DNA of 45,616 nucleotides from Microbacterium halotolerans (GCF_003569805.1 NZ_KZ984053.1:296647-342262); one strand, 5' to 3'. Positions 16,089 to 25,514 are shown, counted from the stretch's first letter. Notes: generated from the sequence alone by a model not told the origin. Numbers and translations: made by a program.

Positions 16089-19000
16089 ATGAAAGTGGGC
16101 GATCCAGCCGTGACGAGCCAGGGGACGGGCGAGGGGGAGTTCGGAGCCAACCAATGGCTCGTTGACGAGCTCTACCAGCAGTACCGGGTAGACAAGAACG
16201 CCGTCGACAAGGAATGGTGGCCGATTCTCGAGGCCTACCAGCCACCGGCGGCCACAGGCGGGAACGCGACGGATGCCGCCGCTCCGCAGGCACAGGATCA
16301 GGCAGTGCGATCGGCCGCCGCCACATCGAGCCCGCCGACTGCGCCGATTCCGGTCATAGGGAACAAGCCCGTCGCGAAGACCACGAACAAGCCGGCGGCC
16401 GCGACTCCCATCCCGTCAGAGGCACCGCGCAAGAAGGCCGAGACCGAGCCGGTCGAAGCCGGTGAAGACACCGTCACCGCGCTGAAGGGCATGACGAAGG
16501 CACTCGCGCGCAACATGGACGAGTCGCTGACCGTCCCGACGGCGACGAGCGTGCGAACGATCCCGGCGAAGCTGATGATCGACAACCGCATCGTCATCAA
16601 CAACCACATGGCCCGCAGCCGCGGCGGCAAGGTCAGCTTCACCCACGTCATCGGGTGGGCCCTGATCCAGGCGCTGAAGGCGTTCCCCAGCCAGAACGTG
16701 TTCTACGCCGAGGTCGACGGCAAGCCCAGTGTTGTCGCCCCCGCGCACATCAACCTGGGCATCGCGATCGACCTGCCCAGGCCCGACGGCACGCGTGCGC
16801 TGATGGTGCCGAGCATCAAGAAGGCCGAGACGCTCTCGTTCAACGAGTACCTCGAGGCCTATGAGGATCTGGTCGGCCGCGCCCGCGCCAACAAGCTCGG
16901 CGCGTCGGACTTCGCGAACACCACCGTTTCGCTGACCAACCCCGGCGGCATCGGCACGGTGCACTCCGTGCCGCGGCTGATGAAGGGCCAGGGCTGCATC
17001 ATCGGCGCCGGCGCCCTCGACTATCCGGCAGAGTTCGCCGGCTCGAACCCCCGCACGCTGAACGAGTTGGCGATCGGCAAGACGATCACGCTGACCAGCA
17101 CCTACGACCACCGTGTGATCCAGGGCGCTGGCTCTGGTGAGTTCCTCAAGATCGTGCACGAGCTGCTGACGGGCAAGAACGGGTTCTACGAGGACATCTT
17201 CGCGGCGCTGCGCATCCCGTACGCGCCGATCCGCTGGAACGCCGACGTCTCGGTCGACCTCTCGCAGCGCGTCGACAAGACCTCGCGCGTGCAGGAACTG
17301 ATCAACGCCTACCGCGTGCGCGGCCATCTGATGGCCGACATCGACCCGCTGGCCTACGTGCAGCGCGAGCACCACGACCTCGAGATCGAGTCGCACGGCC
17401 TCAGCTTCTGGGATCTCGAGCGCGAGTTCATCACCAACGGCTTCACCGGCAAGCGCCAGGCGAAGCTGCGCGACATCCTCGGCGTGCTGCGCGATTCGTA
17501 CTGCCGCACGATCGGCTACGAGTACATGCACATCTCCGACTACGAGCAGCGCGAGTGGTTCCAGGAGAAGGTCGAGCGAGGCTATGAGAAGGCCGACCAC
17601 GACGACCAGCTGCGCATCCTCAGCAAGCTGAACGAGGCCGAGGCGTTCGAGACCTTCCTGCAGACGAAGTATGTCGGACAGAAGCGGTTCTCGCTCGAAG
17701 GCGGGGAGTCGCTGATCCCGCTGCTCGATCGTGTGCTCGACGGTGCCGCCGATGCCGGTCTCGTCGGCGCCGCGATCGGTATGGCCCACCGTGGCCGCCT
17801 CAACGTGCTGACGAACATCGCGGGCAAGAGCTACGCCGATGTGTTCAGCGAGTTCGAAGGCGCGCTGCCCGGCAACAAGCGCGGTTCGGGTGACGTGAAG
17901 TACCACCTCGGCACCGAGGGAACCTTCCACGCGCACAGCGGCAAGGAGCTCGCGCTGCATCTCGCTGCCAACCCGTCGCACCTCGAGACCGTCAACGGCG
18001 TGCTCGAGGGGATCGTGCGCGCCAAACAGGATCGCGACGCCCCCGGTTCGTTCAAATGGCTCCCGATCCTGGTGCACGGCGATGCGGCCTTCGCCGGACA
18101 GGGCGTCGTGTTCGAGACGCTGCAGATGTCGCTGCTGCGCGGCTACCGCACCGGTGGCACGGTTCACATCATCGTGAACAACCAGGTCGGTTTCACCACC
18201 CTGCCGAACGATTCGCGCAGCTCGACGTACGCGACCGACGTCGCCAAGTCGGTCCACGCCCCCGTGCTTCACGTGAACGGCGACGACCCCGAGGCCGTCG
18301 TGAGGGCCGCCGAGATGGCCGTGGAGTATCGCCAGAGGTTCCACCGCGACATCGTGCTCGATCTGGTCTGCTACCGCCGTCGCGGTCACAACGAAGGCGA
18401 CGACCCGGCGATGACGCAACCGCTGATGACGCGCCTCATCGAGGCGAAGCGGTCGACCCGCAGTCTGTACACGGATGCGCTCATCGGTCGCGGCGACATC
18501 ACCGAGCAGGAGTACGAGGAGGCCAAGGCCGACTTCCAGCGTCGCCTCGAGGTCGCCTTCGCGGAGACGCACGAGGCGGAGACCGGATCGACGCCCGTGG
18601 TCGCGCCGCAGATGCCGGCCGCGGAGGTCGAAGGCGTTCCGGAGATCACGGGCGTTCCGGCTGCCGTGCTCGAGCAGATCGGCGACGCGCATGCGAACAA
18701 GCCCGAGGGCTTCACGGTGCACCGGAAGCTGCAGCAGCTGATCGACAAACGCGTGGAGATGAGCCGCAGCGGCAAGATCGACTGGGCGTTCGGCGAGCTG
18801 CTCGCCTTCGGCTCGCTCCTGCTCGAGGGCACCCCGGTGCGCCTCGCCGGCCAGGATTCGCGCCGCGGCACCTTCACCCAGCGCCACGCCGTCTTCCACG
18901 ACCGTGCGAACGGCAAGGAATGGCTCCCGCTGAGCAACCTCTCCGAGGGTCAGGGTCGTTTCTTCGTCTACGACTCGCTGCTCAGCGAGTACGCCGCGCT

Positions 19001-19799
19001 CGCCTATGAGTACGGATACTCGGTCGAGGACGAGAACGCACTCGTGATGTGGGAGGCGCAGTTCGGCGACTTCGTCAACGGCGCGCAGTCGGTGATCGAT
19101 GAGTACGTCTCGGCCGCCGAGCAGAAGTGGGGCCAGCACTCCAGCGTCGTGCTGGCGCTCCCCCACGGCTACGAGGGACAGGGGCCCGACCATTCGTCGG
19201 CGCGCATCGAGCGATTCCTGCAGCTGTGCGCACAGGACAACATGACTGTCGCACGACCTTCGACGCCTGCGTCGTACTTCCACCTCCTGCGCCGTCAGGC
19301 CTACGCCCGCCCGCGCCGGCCTCTCGTGGTATTCACTCCGAAGGCGATGCTGCGCCTGCGGGATGCGACCAGCGGCATCTCCGATTTCACCCAGGGCGCC
19401 TTCCAGCCGGTGCTCGACGACGACAGCGGCGCCGACAAGTCGGCGGTGAAGAAGGTTCTGATGCACTCGGGCAAGATCCATTGGGATCTGCGTGCCGAAC
19501 TCGACAAGAACCCGAACCCGGAGATCGCTCTGGTCAGACTCGAGCAGCTCTACCCGGCACCGAAGCAGGAGCTCAAGGCCGTGCTGCAGCAGTACCCGAA
19601 CGCCGAGTTGGTGTGGGTGCAGGATGAGCCGGAGAACCAGGGCGCGTGGCCGTACATCGCACTCGCCCTCAGCCGCAACCTCGGCACCACCGACGGCGTG
19701 AGCGTCGTCTCCCGCGCCGCGGCTGCATCTCCTGCGACCGGCTCGTCGAAGGTGCACGCCATCGAGCACGCCGAGCTGCTCAGCCGCGCACTGGCCTGA
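16089..19799 (+). CDS. kgd: Multifunctional 2-oxoglutarate decarboxylase/dehydrogenase E1-E2 fusion (Kgd/OdhA)
   Basis: This 1236-residue enzyme is the actinobacterial 2-oxoglutarate dehydrogenase fusion. Residues 1-45 are the E1 N-terminal segment (FGANQWLVDELYQQYRVD), residues 50-120 an Ala/Pro linker and residues 130-370 an E2-type succinyltransferase domain without a lipoyl domain (active-site His near 341 in YDHRVIQGAG). Residues 380-1236 form the thiamine-diphosphate E1 module (GDAAFAGQG near 663, NNQVGFTT near 697). It produces succinyl-CoA in the TCA cycle with a partner lipoylated E2 and E3 encoded elsewhere. In relatives it is inhibited by the FHA protein GarA/OdhI. The ATG at 16089 has a poor ribosome site; a GTG at 16110 after GAAAGTGGG is an alternative. 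A strong terminator follows. Confidence 0.95.
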   Translation: MKVGDPAVTSQGTGEGEFGANQWLVDELYQQYRVDKNAVDKEWWPILEAYQPPAATGGNATDAAAPQAQDQAVRSAAATSSPPTAPIPVIGNKPVAKTTNKPAAATPIPSEAPRKKAETEPVEAGEDTVTALKGMTKALARNMDESLTVPTATSVRTIPAKLMIDNRIVINNHMARSRGGKVSFTHVIGWALIQALKAFPSQNVFYAEVDGKPSVVAPAHINLGIAIDLPRPDGTRALMVPSIKKAETLSFNEYLEAYEDLVGRARANKLGASDFANTTVSLTNPGGIGTVHSVPRLMKGQGCIIGAGALDYPAEFAGSNPRTLNELAIGKTITLTSTYDHRVIQGAGSGEFLKIVHELLTGKNGFYEDIFAALRIPYAPIRWNADVSVDLSQRVDKTSRVQELINAYRVRGHLMADIDPLAYVQREHHDLEIESHGLSFWDLEREFITNGFTGKRQAKLRDILGVLRDSYCRTIGYEYMHISDYEQREWFQEKVERGYEKADHDDQLRILSKLNEAEAFETFLQTKYVGQKRFSLEGGESLIPLLDRVLDGAADAGLVGAAIGMAHRGRLNVLTNIAGKSYADVFSEFEGALPGNKRGSGDVKYHLGTEGTFHAHSGKELALHLAANPSHLETVNGVLEGIVRAKQDRDAPGSFKWLPILVHGDAAFAGQGVVFETLQMSLLRGYRTGGTVHIIVNNQVGFTTLPNDSRSSTYATDVAKSVHAPVLHVNGDDPEAVVRAAEMAVEYRQRFHRDIVLDLVCYRRRGHNEGDDPAMTQPLMTRLIEAKRSTRSLYTDALIGRGDITEQEYEEAKADFQRRLEVAFAETHEAETGSTPVVAPQMPAAEVEGVPEITGVPAAVLEQIGDAHANKPEGFTVHRKLQQLIDKRVEMSRSGKIDWAFGELLAFGSLLLEGTPVRLAGQDSRRGTFTQRHAVFHDRANGKEWLPLSNLSEGQGRFFVYDSLLSEYAALAYEYGYSVEDENALVMWEAQFGDFVNGAQSVIDEYVSAAEQKWGQHSSVVLALPHGYEGQGPDHSSARIERFLQLCAQDNMTVARPSTPASYFHLLRRQAYARPRRPLVVFTPKAMLRLRDATSGISDFTQGAFQPVLDDDSGADKSAVKKVLMHSGKIHWDLRAELDKNPNPEIALVRLEQLYPAPKQELKAVLQQYPNAELVWVQDEPENQGAWPYIALALSRNLGTTDGVSVVSRAAAASPATGSSKVHAIEHAELLSRALA

Positions 19800-19814
19800 T
19801 CAGCAGCACAGAAG

Positions 19815-19851
19815 AACGGCGGCCTCGGATGGACATCCGGGGCCGCCGTTT
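19815..19851 (+). terminator. Terminator after kgd
   Basis: AACGGCGGCC at 19815-19824 pairs with its complement ending at 19850, with GGAT/ATCC extending the stem, and T residues follow. It also lies at the convergent end of the lipoprotein gene on the other strand. Confidence 0.8.
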
Positions 19852-19868
19852 CGTCGCGCGGCGTCCGA

Positions 19869-20297
19869 CTACATCTGCGGGCTGACTGCGGTGACCAAGA
19901 CGGTTTCCGCGCCGCCCGGAGAACACTCCTGAAGCTCTGCGGAGGCATCCTCCCATGGGATCTCCTCCTGCCCACCGCCGTACTGCACCTCACCGCCGAT
20001 GGTCTCCGAGTCATAGCCGGGGATCTCCAGGCCTCCGTCCCCGTCGATGCTCGAACCCGCAGGGACCACGAGGATGCGGTCGTCGAGCGTGACGCAGTTC
20101 TGCTCATTCACGCCGAGCGTTCCGCTCACGATCGCCTCGAATCCGGCGCCGTTCGTGTTCTCGCTGAGCACCAGCGTGACCTCGGGCTCCTCGGCGGCGT
20201 CATCCGACGGGGAACCCGCCGGCGAAGTCTCGGTGGCACATGACGCGAGCGCGACGACACCTGCCACGGTCAGTCCGTACAGAAAGATCCTGTTCAT
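19869..20297 (-). CDS. Small secreted lipoprotein of unknown function
   Basis: This 142-residue protein has a signal peptide ending in the lipobox ALASC (Cys20), followed by a Ser/Pro/Glu-rich linker and a beta-rich domain (TLVLSENTNGAGFEAIVSGTLG, about residues 42-63). The domain has two further cysteines (in EQNCVTL and LQECSPG) that could form a disulfide. AGGAG precedes the ATG at 20297. A longer in-frame reading to 20792 would run into eis and is rejected. It lies 17 bases after eis and is probably cotranscribed. I cannot assign a function. Confidence 0.8.
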   Translation of the reverse strand: MNRIFLYGLTVAGVVALASCATETSPAGSPSDDAAEEPEVTLVLSENTNGAGFEAIVSGTLGVNEQNCVTLDDRILVVPAGSSIDGDGGLEIPGYDSETIGGEVQYGGGQEEIPWEDASAELQECSPGGAETVLVTAVSPQM

Positions 20298-20314
20298 CTC
20301 GGTTCTCCTCTGTC

Positions 20315-21628
20315 TCAGAAGATGAAGCTGTGGTGCGGGGCTCGGGCTGGGCGCAGGGCGGCGTCGATCCTCGCCAACGCCGGCTGCTCGCCCGAGACGC
20401 GACCGGCTTCGGCGAGCACCTGCAGGGACGCGCCGCCCAGATAGACCGCAGACAGCTCGGCGACGCCGAGCTCGACATCCGGATCCATCTCGCTCGGGAA
20501 CACGCGCGCCGTGCCTGCCTCGACCTCGACCCGCCACGTGCCGTCGGCGAAGCCGAGCGGATCGTGCACCCGCAGCACGCCTGAGGCGTTGACCGCATGC
20601 GTCGAGCCCTCGCCTGCGTAGGTGCGCCCCTCCAGCGCCCGAGGCAGGTCGAGGATGCGCAGCCAGACGAGATCGCTTGCGTGCTGGGTGATCGCGTGCG
20701 GATCGGCGACGAGCCATGGCAGCGCACCGTCGATCGGCTGCAGATCGGCTGTCACGGTCGTGACCAGGTCGTGGCTCAGCGCAAACCGCCACAGCGCGGC
20801 GTAGGCGTCGGCCGTCGCGGCCTCGACGTGGCCGATCTTGAGCGTGTGCCTGGTGAAGTCCGCTGCGTCCTCGATCAGGCGATACGACATCGCGCCCACG
20901 ACGCGACCGTCCGCGTCCCTGGCGACGACGCCGCGCTCCTTCTCACCGTCGGAGATGCTGGGGTGCACACCGGCGAACTGCTGCCAGCGGCCGGGCCAGC
21001 CCGGAATCCTGCCGTCGCGGCGGGTGCGACCAGCCGCTTCGGCGAATGCTGAGGCGATCTCCGTGCGCGGCGCGTAGCTCACCACGGCCTGCGGCACGAG
21101 GCTCCCCCACCCAGCGCGGATCGTGTCGACGGACACGGTGGCGGCCGGCACGGCCGGGCCGAAGCCGTAGCGGCCGTAGATCGTTCCCTCTGAGACGGTG
21201 AGACCGGCGATGGCGATTCCGGCTTCCGACGCCGCGCGCAGCTCGCCCTCCAGCATCGCCCGCGCGATGCCGCGGCGGCGATGGGTGCCCGCCACCGTGA
21301 CGTCGCTGATCGCCCACATGTCGATCTCACCGCCCGGCACGGTCAGCGGCGTCGCCCACGAGCCGACGGTGCCGACGGGGTATCCGTCCGACGCGGCCGC
21401 GTCGTACACGCCGATCAGCCGCTCGGTGCGCTGCGACTTCTTCTCGCGCCCCGCCTCGATCTCCTTCTCACCGGGTTCGGCGCCGAGGAAGCCGCGCGCG
21501 ACCGCGCGGTAGTAGTCGGAGAATTCGTCGCCGTCGAGCGGGACGGCGCGGTAGATCAGTCCGCTCTCGGCGAGCCGCTCGGACGAGGTGGTGTCGACAC
21601 GGACCTGACGGGCATCGATGCTGCTCAT
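20315..21628 (-). CDS. Eis-family GNAT N-acetyltransferase
   Basis: This 437-residue protein has the three-part Eis architecture: an N-terminal GNAT domain with the acetyl-CoA loop VAGTHRRRGIARAMLEGEL (about residues 112-130), a second degenerate GNAT domain, and a C-terminal SCP2-like domain ending in a terminal Phe carboxylate (HHSFIF). That terminal carboxylate acts as the catalytic base in characterised Eis proteins. Eis homologues acetylate aminoglycosides and lysine side chains in vitro, and the native substrate here is unknown. It starts at an ATG six bases after TAGGCT and continues into the lipoprotein gene. Confidence 0.88.
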   Translation of the reverse strand: MSSIDARQVRVDTTSSERLAESGLIYRAVPLDGDEFSDYYRAVARGFLGAEPGEKEIEAGREKKSQRTERLIGVYDAAASDGYPVGTVGSWATPLTVPGGEIDMWAISDVTVAGTHRRRGIARAMLEGELRAASEAGIAIAGLTVSEGTIYGRYGFGPAVPAATVSVDTIRAGWGSLVPQAVVSYAPRTEIASAFAEAAGRTRRDGRIPGWPGRWQQFAGVHPSISDGEKERGVVARDADGRVVGAMSYRLIEDAADFTRHTLKIGHVEAATADAYAALWRFALSHDLVTTVTADLQPIDGALPWLVADPHAITQHASDLVWLRILDLPRALEGRTYAGEGSTHAVNASGVLRVHDPLGFADGTWRVEVEAGTARVFPSEMDPDVELGVAELSAVYLGGASLQVLAEAGRVSGEQPALARIDAALRPARAPHHSFIF

Positions 21629-21634
21629 GCTCTC

Positions 21635-21640
21635 AGCCTA
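21635..21640 (-). promoter_or_regulatory. -10 element, leaderless start of the eis-family gene
   Basis: TAGGCT on the minus strand is followed by six bases and the ATG at 21628. Confidence 0.5.
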
Positions 21641-21679
21641 CGGTCCCACTCGCCTCTTTTGCGGGCGCCGAGCCCTTCC

Positions 21680-23116
21680 TCACATCCTGCGCCGCATCTG
21701 CTCGCCCGACGGCGCCTCGAACCTGCGACCCCATCCGGTGGCGATCGCCACGATCATGACGACCGTGAGCGCCAGCGGGTAGACGCAGCCGACGAAGATC
21801 GCGGCGGGCGGCAGCTCGGTGAGCGTCGCGGCGATGAACACGAAGGCGCTCAGCAGCGGCACGACGCAGCTGAGCCCCATCGCGAAGCAGTCCATGATGT
21901 TCGCCCTGCGGTACGGGTGAAGGCCAACGGCCGCACCGATCCGGTCGACGATGGGTCCGAAGGTCGCCATCGCCGCACTGTTCACCCCGCCGTAGGCGAC
22001 GGTGACGAGGCTGGTGCCGAGTGCGATGACCGTCTCGGCACCGGCAGGTGTCGCCGCGAGCCGACTGCCAGCCAGCGCGCGGGTGGTGCGTTCGATCACG
22101 CCCGAGGAGATCAGCACCCCCATGATGCCGAACACGGCCAGCACGAGGGCGATCGTCGGCAGGATCGCCGCGAGCCCGCCGACGAGGAAGCCCGCCGCGT
22201 TGCCCTCGCCGTCGAGGCCGAGGATCGATGCCGGCTCGAGCAGCCCCGCGGCGAGCGCCGTGATCGTGCCGACCACGAGGCCTGCTGTGATGGCCACGAA
22301 CATGCTGCGCATCGCGATCGCGACGATCAGCATGACGGCCACAGGAATCAGCATCAGCAGGCCGGTCGGGTCACCAGCCGCCTCCGGCGCGTCGTCCGCA
22401 CCTGAGACCAGCCCCGCCATGACGAAGACCACGAGTGCGACCGCGGCCGCGGTGAGCGCGTATCGCGCACGCGCGCGCACCACACCCGCGATGTCGGCCG
22501 CGGCGCCCGAGACGCGGAAGCGCTGGCTTGATGCGGAGATGATCGTCGTGTCGCTGATGGGTGCGAGGTGATCGCCGAAGATCGCGCCGGACACGATCGC
22601 ACCGGCCAGCAGCGCCTCCGGTGCGCCCAGCGCGACGCCTGCCGTGTACAGCACCGGGAAGATCGTGAACATCGTGCCGATGGACGACCCCGTGGACAGC
22701 GCGACCAGGCACGTGACGACGAAGGTGAACGGCAGAAAGACCGCCCCGCTCACCCCCAGTGATGTCGCCACCCACACCATGCCCTCGGCGAGCCCGGTCG
22801 TCTTGATCAGCTGCGCGTACATGCCGACGACGGCGAGGATCGTCACGATCGTCACCGACGATGAGCTTCCCACCCCGCGGAAGACGGCGTTCCAGTACGA
22901 CTCCTGCGATCGGGCGAACAGCGATCCGACCAGCAGCCCGATCAGCGCGCCGGCCGTGAGTGCGAGGAAGTCGAAGGTCTGCAGCCCTGCGAAGTACCAT
23001 ACGGCGACGCCGACGAACACGGCCAGCGGCACGAGCGCGACGCCCCACCCGCCGCGGAGGGCAAGCTGCTCCCTCGCGGTGTACTCGGTGGTCTGGGAGT
23101 CGATCTTCGCGGCCAT
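21680..23116 (-). CDS. NhaC-family Na+/H+ antiporter
   Basis: This 478-residue membrane transporter has about eleven to twelve hydrophobic segments. SGAIFGDHLAPISDTTIISAS and VALSTGSSIGTMFT are the conserved NhaC-family motifs, and VAYGGVNSAAMATFG is the matching repeat in the second half. It probably exchanges Na+ (or an organic anion such as malate/lactate in MleN-like members) for protons. The ATG at 23116 is preceded by GAGGA at six bases. Another ATG lies two codons upstream, and an in-frame GTG at 23164 sits inside the upstream gene. It starts 13 bases after the flavin oxidoreductase gene stop and is likely in the same transcript. Confidence 0.88.
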   Translation of the reverse strand: MAAKIDSQTTEYTAREQLALRGGWGVALVPLAVFVGVAVWYFAGLQTFDFLALTAGALIGLLVGSLFARSQESYWNAVFRGVGSSSSVTIVTILAVVGMYAQLIKTTGLAEGMVWVATSLGVSGAVFLPFTFVVTCLVALSTGSSIGTMFTIFPVLYTAGVALGAPEALLAGAIVSGAIFGDHLAPISDTTIISASSQRFRVSGAAADIAGVVRARARYALTAAAVALVVFVMAGLVSGADDAPEAAGDPTGLLMLIPVAVMLIVAIAMRSMFVAITAGLVVGTITALAAGLLEPASILGLDGEGNAAGFLVGGLAAILPTIALVLAVFGIMGVLISSGVIERTTRALAGSRLAATPAGAETVIALGTSLVTVAYGGVNSAAMATFGPIVDRIGAAVGLHPYRRANIMDCFAMGLSCVVPLLSAFVFIAATLTELPPAAIFVGCVYPLALTVVMIVAIATGWGRRFEAPSGEQMRRRM

Positions 23117-23129
23117 GGGCATTCCTCGG

Positions 23130-24143
23130 TCAGGGGCGGGAGAGCAGGGGCAGGACTCGCTCACCGATCAGAGCGATGCCGACGGCGCCGTCATGCAGCC
23201 CCTGCGGTGTGCCGAACTCTACTCGATCGACACCGGCGTCGATGAGCGCCTGTGCGTGCGCTGCGACCTGCTCGGGCGTTCCGGAGAAGGCGAAGCGGTC
23301 GAGCAGTTCGTCGGGGATGAGCGCGCCGGCGGCCTCGTGGGCTCCGGATGCGACCAGCTCCCGCACGCGCACGGCCAGGTCATCCGGGATCTCGACCGTC
23401 GGGTCGAGCGCGCCGATCGCGTCGAGGTACATCGCGACCTCGCGCCGTGCCGCCGTCCTGGCCGCCTGCCCGTCCTCGTCGACGACGGTCACCGCGCCGA
23501 ACACGAGTCGCACATCGTCGCCCGACCTTCCGGCCCCGCGTGCCCCCGCATCGAGACGCTCCCGCATCACGGCGACGAGGTCGGGGTTCGCCGCCCCGCC
23601 GACCTTGTGCTCGTCGGCGATGCGGCCTGCCAGCCCGACGCCCATCGGGCCCCAGGCACCGATCAGAAGCGGCGCGGTCTCCCGCACGAGCGGATAGCGC
23701 AGGCGCACGCCGGGCTGCAGCGGATAGAACTCGCTCTCGAAGCCCGCGCCGTCTCCGCGCATCAGGGCCCGGATGTGCCCCGCTGCCTCGCGCAGGCGGG
23801 CGACGGGGCGATCCTGCGCCACACCGATCGCGTCGAGCCACGTGCCCTTCGCCAGACCGAGATACGCGCGCCCACCGCTTTCGGCGTCGATGGCGGCGAA
23901 CTGCCCGGCGATCTCGTAGGGGTGCAGCGTGAACGGGTTCCAGCATGCGGCGCCGAGCCTCACCGTGCTCGTCGCGCGCGCGATCTCCAGCAGTGCCGCG
24001 ACGGGAGGCTGGAAGAGCAGGTCGCTGAACACGCTGACCACGTCGATGCCGGCTCTCTCAGCGAGCGCAGCCAACTCGCCGTATCTGCCCGGTGCCTTGT
24101 CCGATTGCAGCCCGATGCCGATCTCAACCGGTTTGCGGATCAC
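23130..24143 (-). CDS. LLM-class flavin-dependent oxidoreductase
   Basis: This 337-residue protein has the bacterial luciferase-like TIM-barrel fold. It opens VEIGIGLQSDKAPGRYGELAALAERAGID, typical of the methylenetetrahydromethanopterin-reductase/F420-dependent subgroup. AYLGLAKGTWLDAIG and LLIGAWGPMGVGLAGRIADE are diagnostic loops. The cofactor could be F420 or FMN. Its GTG start overlaps the stop of the preceding TIGR04076 gene as GTGA (24140-24143), so the two proteins are made together and may act on the same compound. The substrate is unknown. Confidence 0.85.
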   Translation of the reverse strand: MIRKPVEIGIGLQSDKAPGRYGELAALAERAGIDVVSVFSDLLFQPPVAALLEIARATSTVRLGAACWNPFTLHPYEIAGQFAAIDAESGGRAYLGLAKGTWLDAIGVAQDRPVARLREAAGHIRALMRGDGAGFESEFYPLQPGVRLRYPLVRETAPLLIGAWGPMGVGLAGRIADEHKVGGAANPDLVAVMRERLDAGARGAGRSGDDVRLVFGAVTVVDEDGQAARTAARREVAMYLDAIGALDPTVEIPDDLAVRVRELVASGAHEAAGALIPDELLDRFAFSGTPEQVAAHAQALIDAGVDRVEFGTPQGLHDGAVGIALIGERVLPLLSRP

Positions 24144-24490
24144 GTGAGATCCTCGGAGCGCATCTCGCGCAGCCGTCCGCGCTCGATCCGCATGATGAGC
24201 CGTTCATCGGGGTCGGGGCATGCCACGAACTGATCCCGCTCGAGCCAGTCGCCCTCGGGGAGCACGCGCTGCTTGGCCGGCACCAGCGGCAGCACGGCCT
24301 GCAGCGCGTACAGGCAGAAGTGACCACGGGTCGTCAGACGCGACGATTCGGTGACCTCGAAGCTGTCGCCCTGCGCCATTCCGCACACCGATCGCCCCTC
24401 GATCCGGTCGACGACCACCCTGATGTCGTAGAGCGACATGTCGGGGCCGCCCGCCTCATCCGGAGCGCTGCCGATGTTCTGTGCCGCCAT
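24140..24490 (-). CDS. TIGR04076-family protein
   Basis: This 116-residue cytoplasmic protein matches the TIGR04076 pattern: YDIRVVVDRIEGRSVCGMAQGDSFEV, then FCLYALQAVLPLVPA, then FVACPDPDERLIMRIER near the C-terminus. Several conserved cysteines (VCGM, HFCLY, VACPD) suggest metal or thiol chemistry, but the family has no established function. The protein starts at an ATG six bases after TAGGCT. Its stop overlaps the start of the LLM-class oxidoreductase gene, which implies a joint function. Confidence 0.8.
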   Translation of the reverse strand: MAAQNIGSAPDEAGGPDMSLYDIRVVVDRIEGRSVCGMAQGDSFEVTESSRLTTRGHFCLYALQAVLPLVPAKQRVLPEGDWLERDQFVACPDPDERLIMRIERGRLREMRSEDLT

Positions 24491-24496
24491 CGCTCC

Positions 24497-24502
24497 AGCC
24501 TA
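24497..24502 (-). promoter_or_regulatory. -10 element, leaderless start of the TIGR04076 gene
   Basis: TAGGCT on the minus strand is followed by six bases and the ATG at 24490. Confidence 0.5.
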
Positions 24503-24516
24503 CGCGCGCGGCGGGT

Positions 24517-24768
24517 TCAGCTATGGATATGGGCCGCCTGGGCTGCTCTGATGCTCGCGAGCACCTTTCGCCGCACGTCTTCCGGCGCCGCTTCCTTGCA
24601 CGCGCGCTGCACAGCGTCTGTGAGCGTGCGGGCGACGAGCGCCTCGCTCTGGCAGCCCTCGCATCCGTCGATGTGCTCTCGGATGTCGCTCTGCTCGGTC
24701 TTGCAGATCTCGTTGCGCAGATACTCCTCGAGGTCCGCCCGCGCCCTGTCACAACCGCAGTCGGTCAT
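24517..24768 (-). CDS. rsrA: Zinc-containing redox anti-sigma factor (RsrA-like)
   Basis: This 83-residue cytoplasmic protein carries the ZAS motif H-X3-C-X2-C (His32, Cys36, Cys39 in HIDGCEGC) with further cysteines at 4, 6 and 22. In RsrA-type proteins a zinc-thiol centre holds the partner sigma factor until disulfide stress releases it. The helical C-terminal part ([15 protein letters not shown]) would pack against the sigma factor. Its ATG overlaps the sigma gene stop as ATGA (24765-24768), the standard coupling that keeps the two proteins in balance. Confidence 0.9.
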   Translation of the reverse strand: MTDCGCDRARADLEEYLRNEICKTEQSDIREHIDGCEGCQSEALVARTLTDAVQRACKEAAPEDVRRKVLASIRAAQAAHIHS

Positions 24769-25388
24769 TTCTTCGCTCCTGTCGTGGCGGCCTGGATTCC
24801 TCGCTCGGCCGCATAGTCCTTCAGCTGGTCCCGCAGCAGCCGCCTGCCCCTATGCAGTCGGCTCATCACGGTTCCGATCGGTGTCTTCATGATGTCGGCG
24901 ATCTCCTGGTACGCGAAACCCTCGACGTCTGCGAGGTAGACCGCCATCCGGAAGTCATCCGGAAGCGACTGCAGTGCGTCCTTGACGGCCGAGGCGGGCA
25001 TCCGGTCGATTGCTTCGGCCTCCGCGGAGCGGCTGCTGCGCGCGGTGGTCGACTCCGCGCCGCCGAGCTGCCAGTCCTCCAGCTCGTCGATCGTGCCCTG
25101 ATACGGCTCGCGCTGCTTCTTGCGGTACGTGTTGATGTACGTGTTCGTGAGAATGCGGTACAGCCACGCCTTCAGATTCGTGCCCTGCCTGAACGAGGCC
25201 CACGAGGAGAAGGCCTTCACGAAGGTCTCCTGCACGAGGTCGGCGGCGTCGGCGGGGTTGCGCGCCATGCGCATCGCCGCGCCGTACAGCTGGTCCATGA
25301 AGGGCAGCGCCTGCTCCTCGAACTGCGCACGCGCAATCGCTGCGGTTGCGGCGCTCTCCGCAGGTGGCGCTGTCTGGTGCTCATCCAT
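24765..25388 (-). CDS. sigR: ECF sigma factor SigR/SigH (thiol-oxidative stress)
   Basis: This 207-residue group IV sigma factor has region 2 at about residues 25-95 ([38 protein letters not shown]) and region 4 at about 135-190 ([38 protein letters not shown]). The linked ZAS anti-sigma gene and the sequence place it in the SigR/SigH group that controls thioredoxin and mycothiol genes. The start at 25388 is preceded by TACACT eight bases away; an in-frame extension to 25448 looks non-coding. I looked for the autoregulatory GGAAT-N18-GTT promoter upstream and did not find a convincing match. Confidence 0.92.
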   Translation of the reverse strand: MDEHQTAPPAESAATAAIARAQFEEQALPFMDQLYGAAMRMARNPADAADLVQETFVKAFSSWASFRQGTNLKAWLYRILTNTYINTYRKKQREPYQGTIDELEDWQLGGAESTTARSSRSAEAEAIDRMPASAVKDALQSLPDDFRMAVYLADVEGFAYQEIADIMKTPIGTVMSRLHRGRRLLRDQLKDYAAERGIQAATTGAKK

Positions 25389-25396
25389 CCCGCCCC

Positions 25397-25402
25397 AGTG
25401 TA
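25397..25402 (-). promoter_or_regulatory. -10 element, near-leaderless start of sigR
   Basis: TACACT on the minus strand is followed by eight bases and the ATG at 25388. It looks like a housekeeping promoter rather than a SigR-dependent one. Confidence 0.4.
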
Positions 25403-25508
25403 GGGCGCGCGACTCCGAGACGAGTGGGGGTGCCGTTGCCGTCAGCATCCGATCCTCTCCGACCGTCTTCTCCCCCGGTTGCTATCGATGGAGTCGTGCG
25501 GTCTTTAC

Positions 25509-25514
25509 TAAGGT
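25509..25514 (+). promoter_or_regulatory. -10 element, leaderless start of aroA
   Basis: TAAGGT is followed by seven bases and the ATG at 25522. No Shine-Dalgarno sequence stands at usable distance apart from a weak GGTGGA that overlaps the hexamer. Confidence 0.4.

Noticed and set aside
16416..19769. Very long open frame (1117 codons) antisense to kgd
   Set aside because: It mirrors the strong third-position GC bias of kgd, has no family motifs, and the sense strand encodes a complete, recognisable enzyme.
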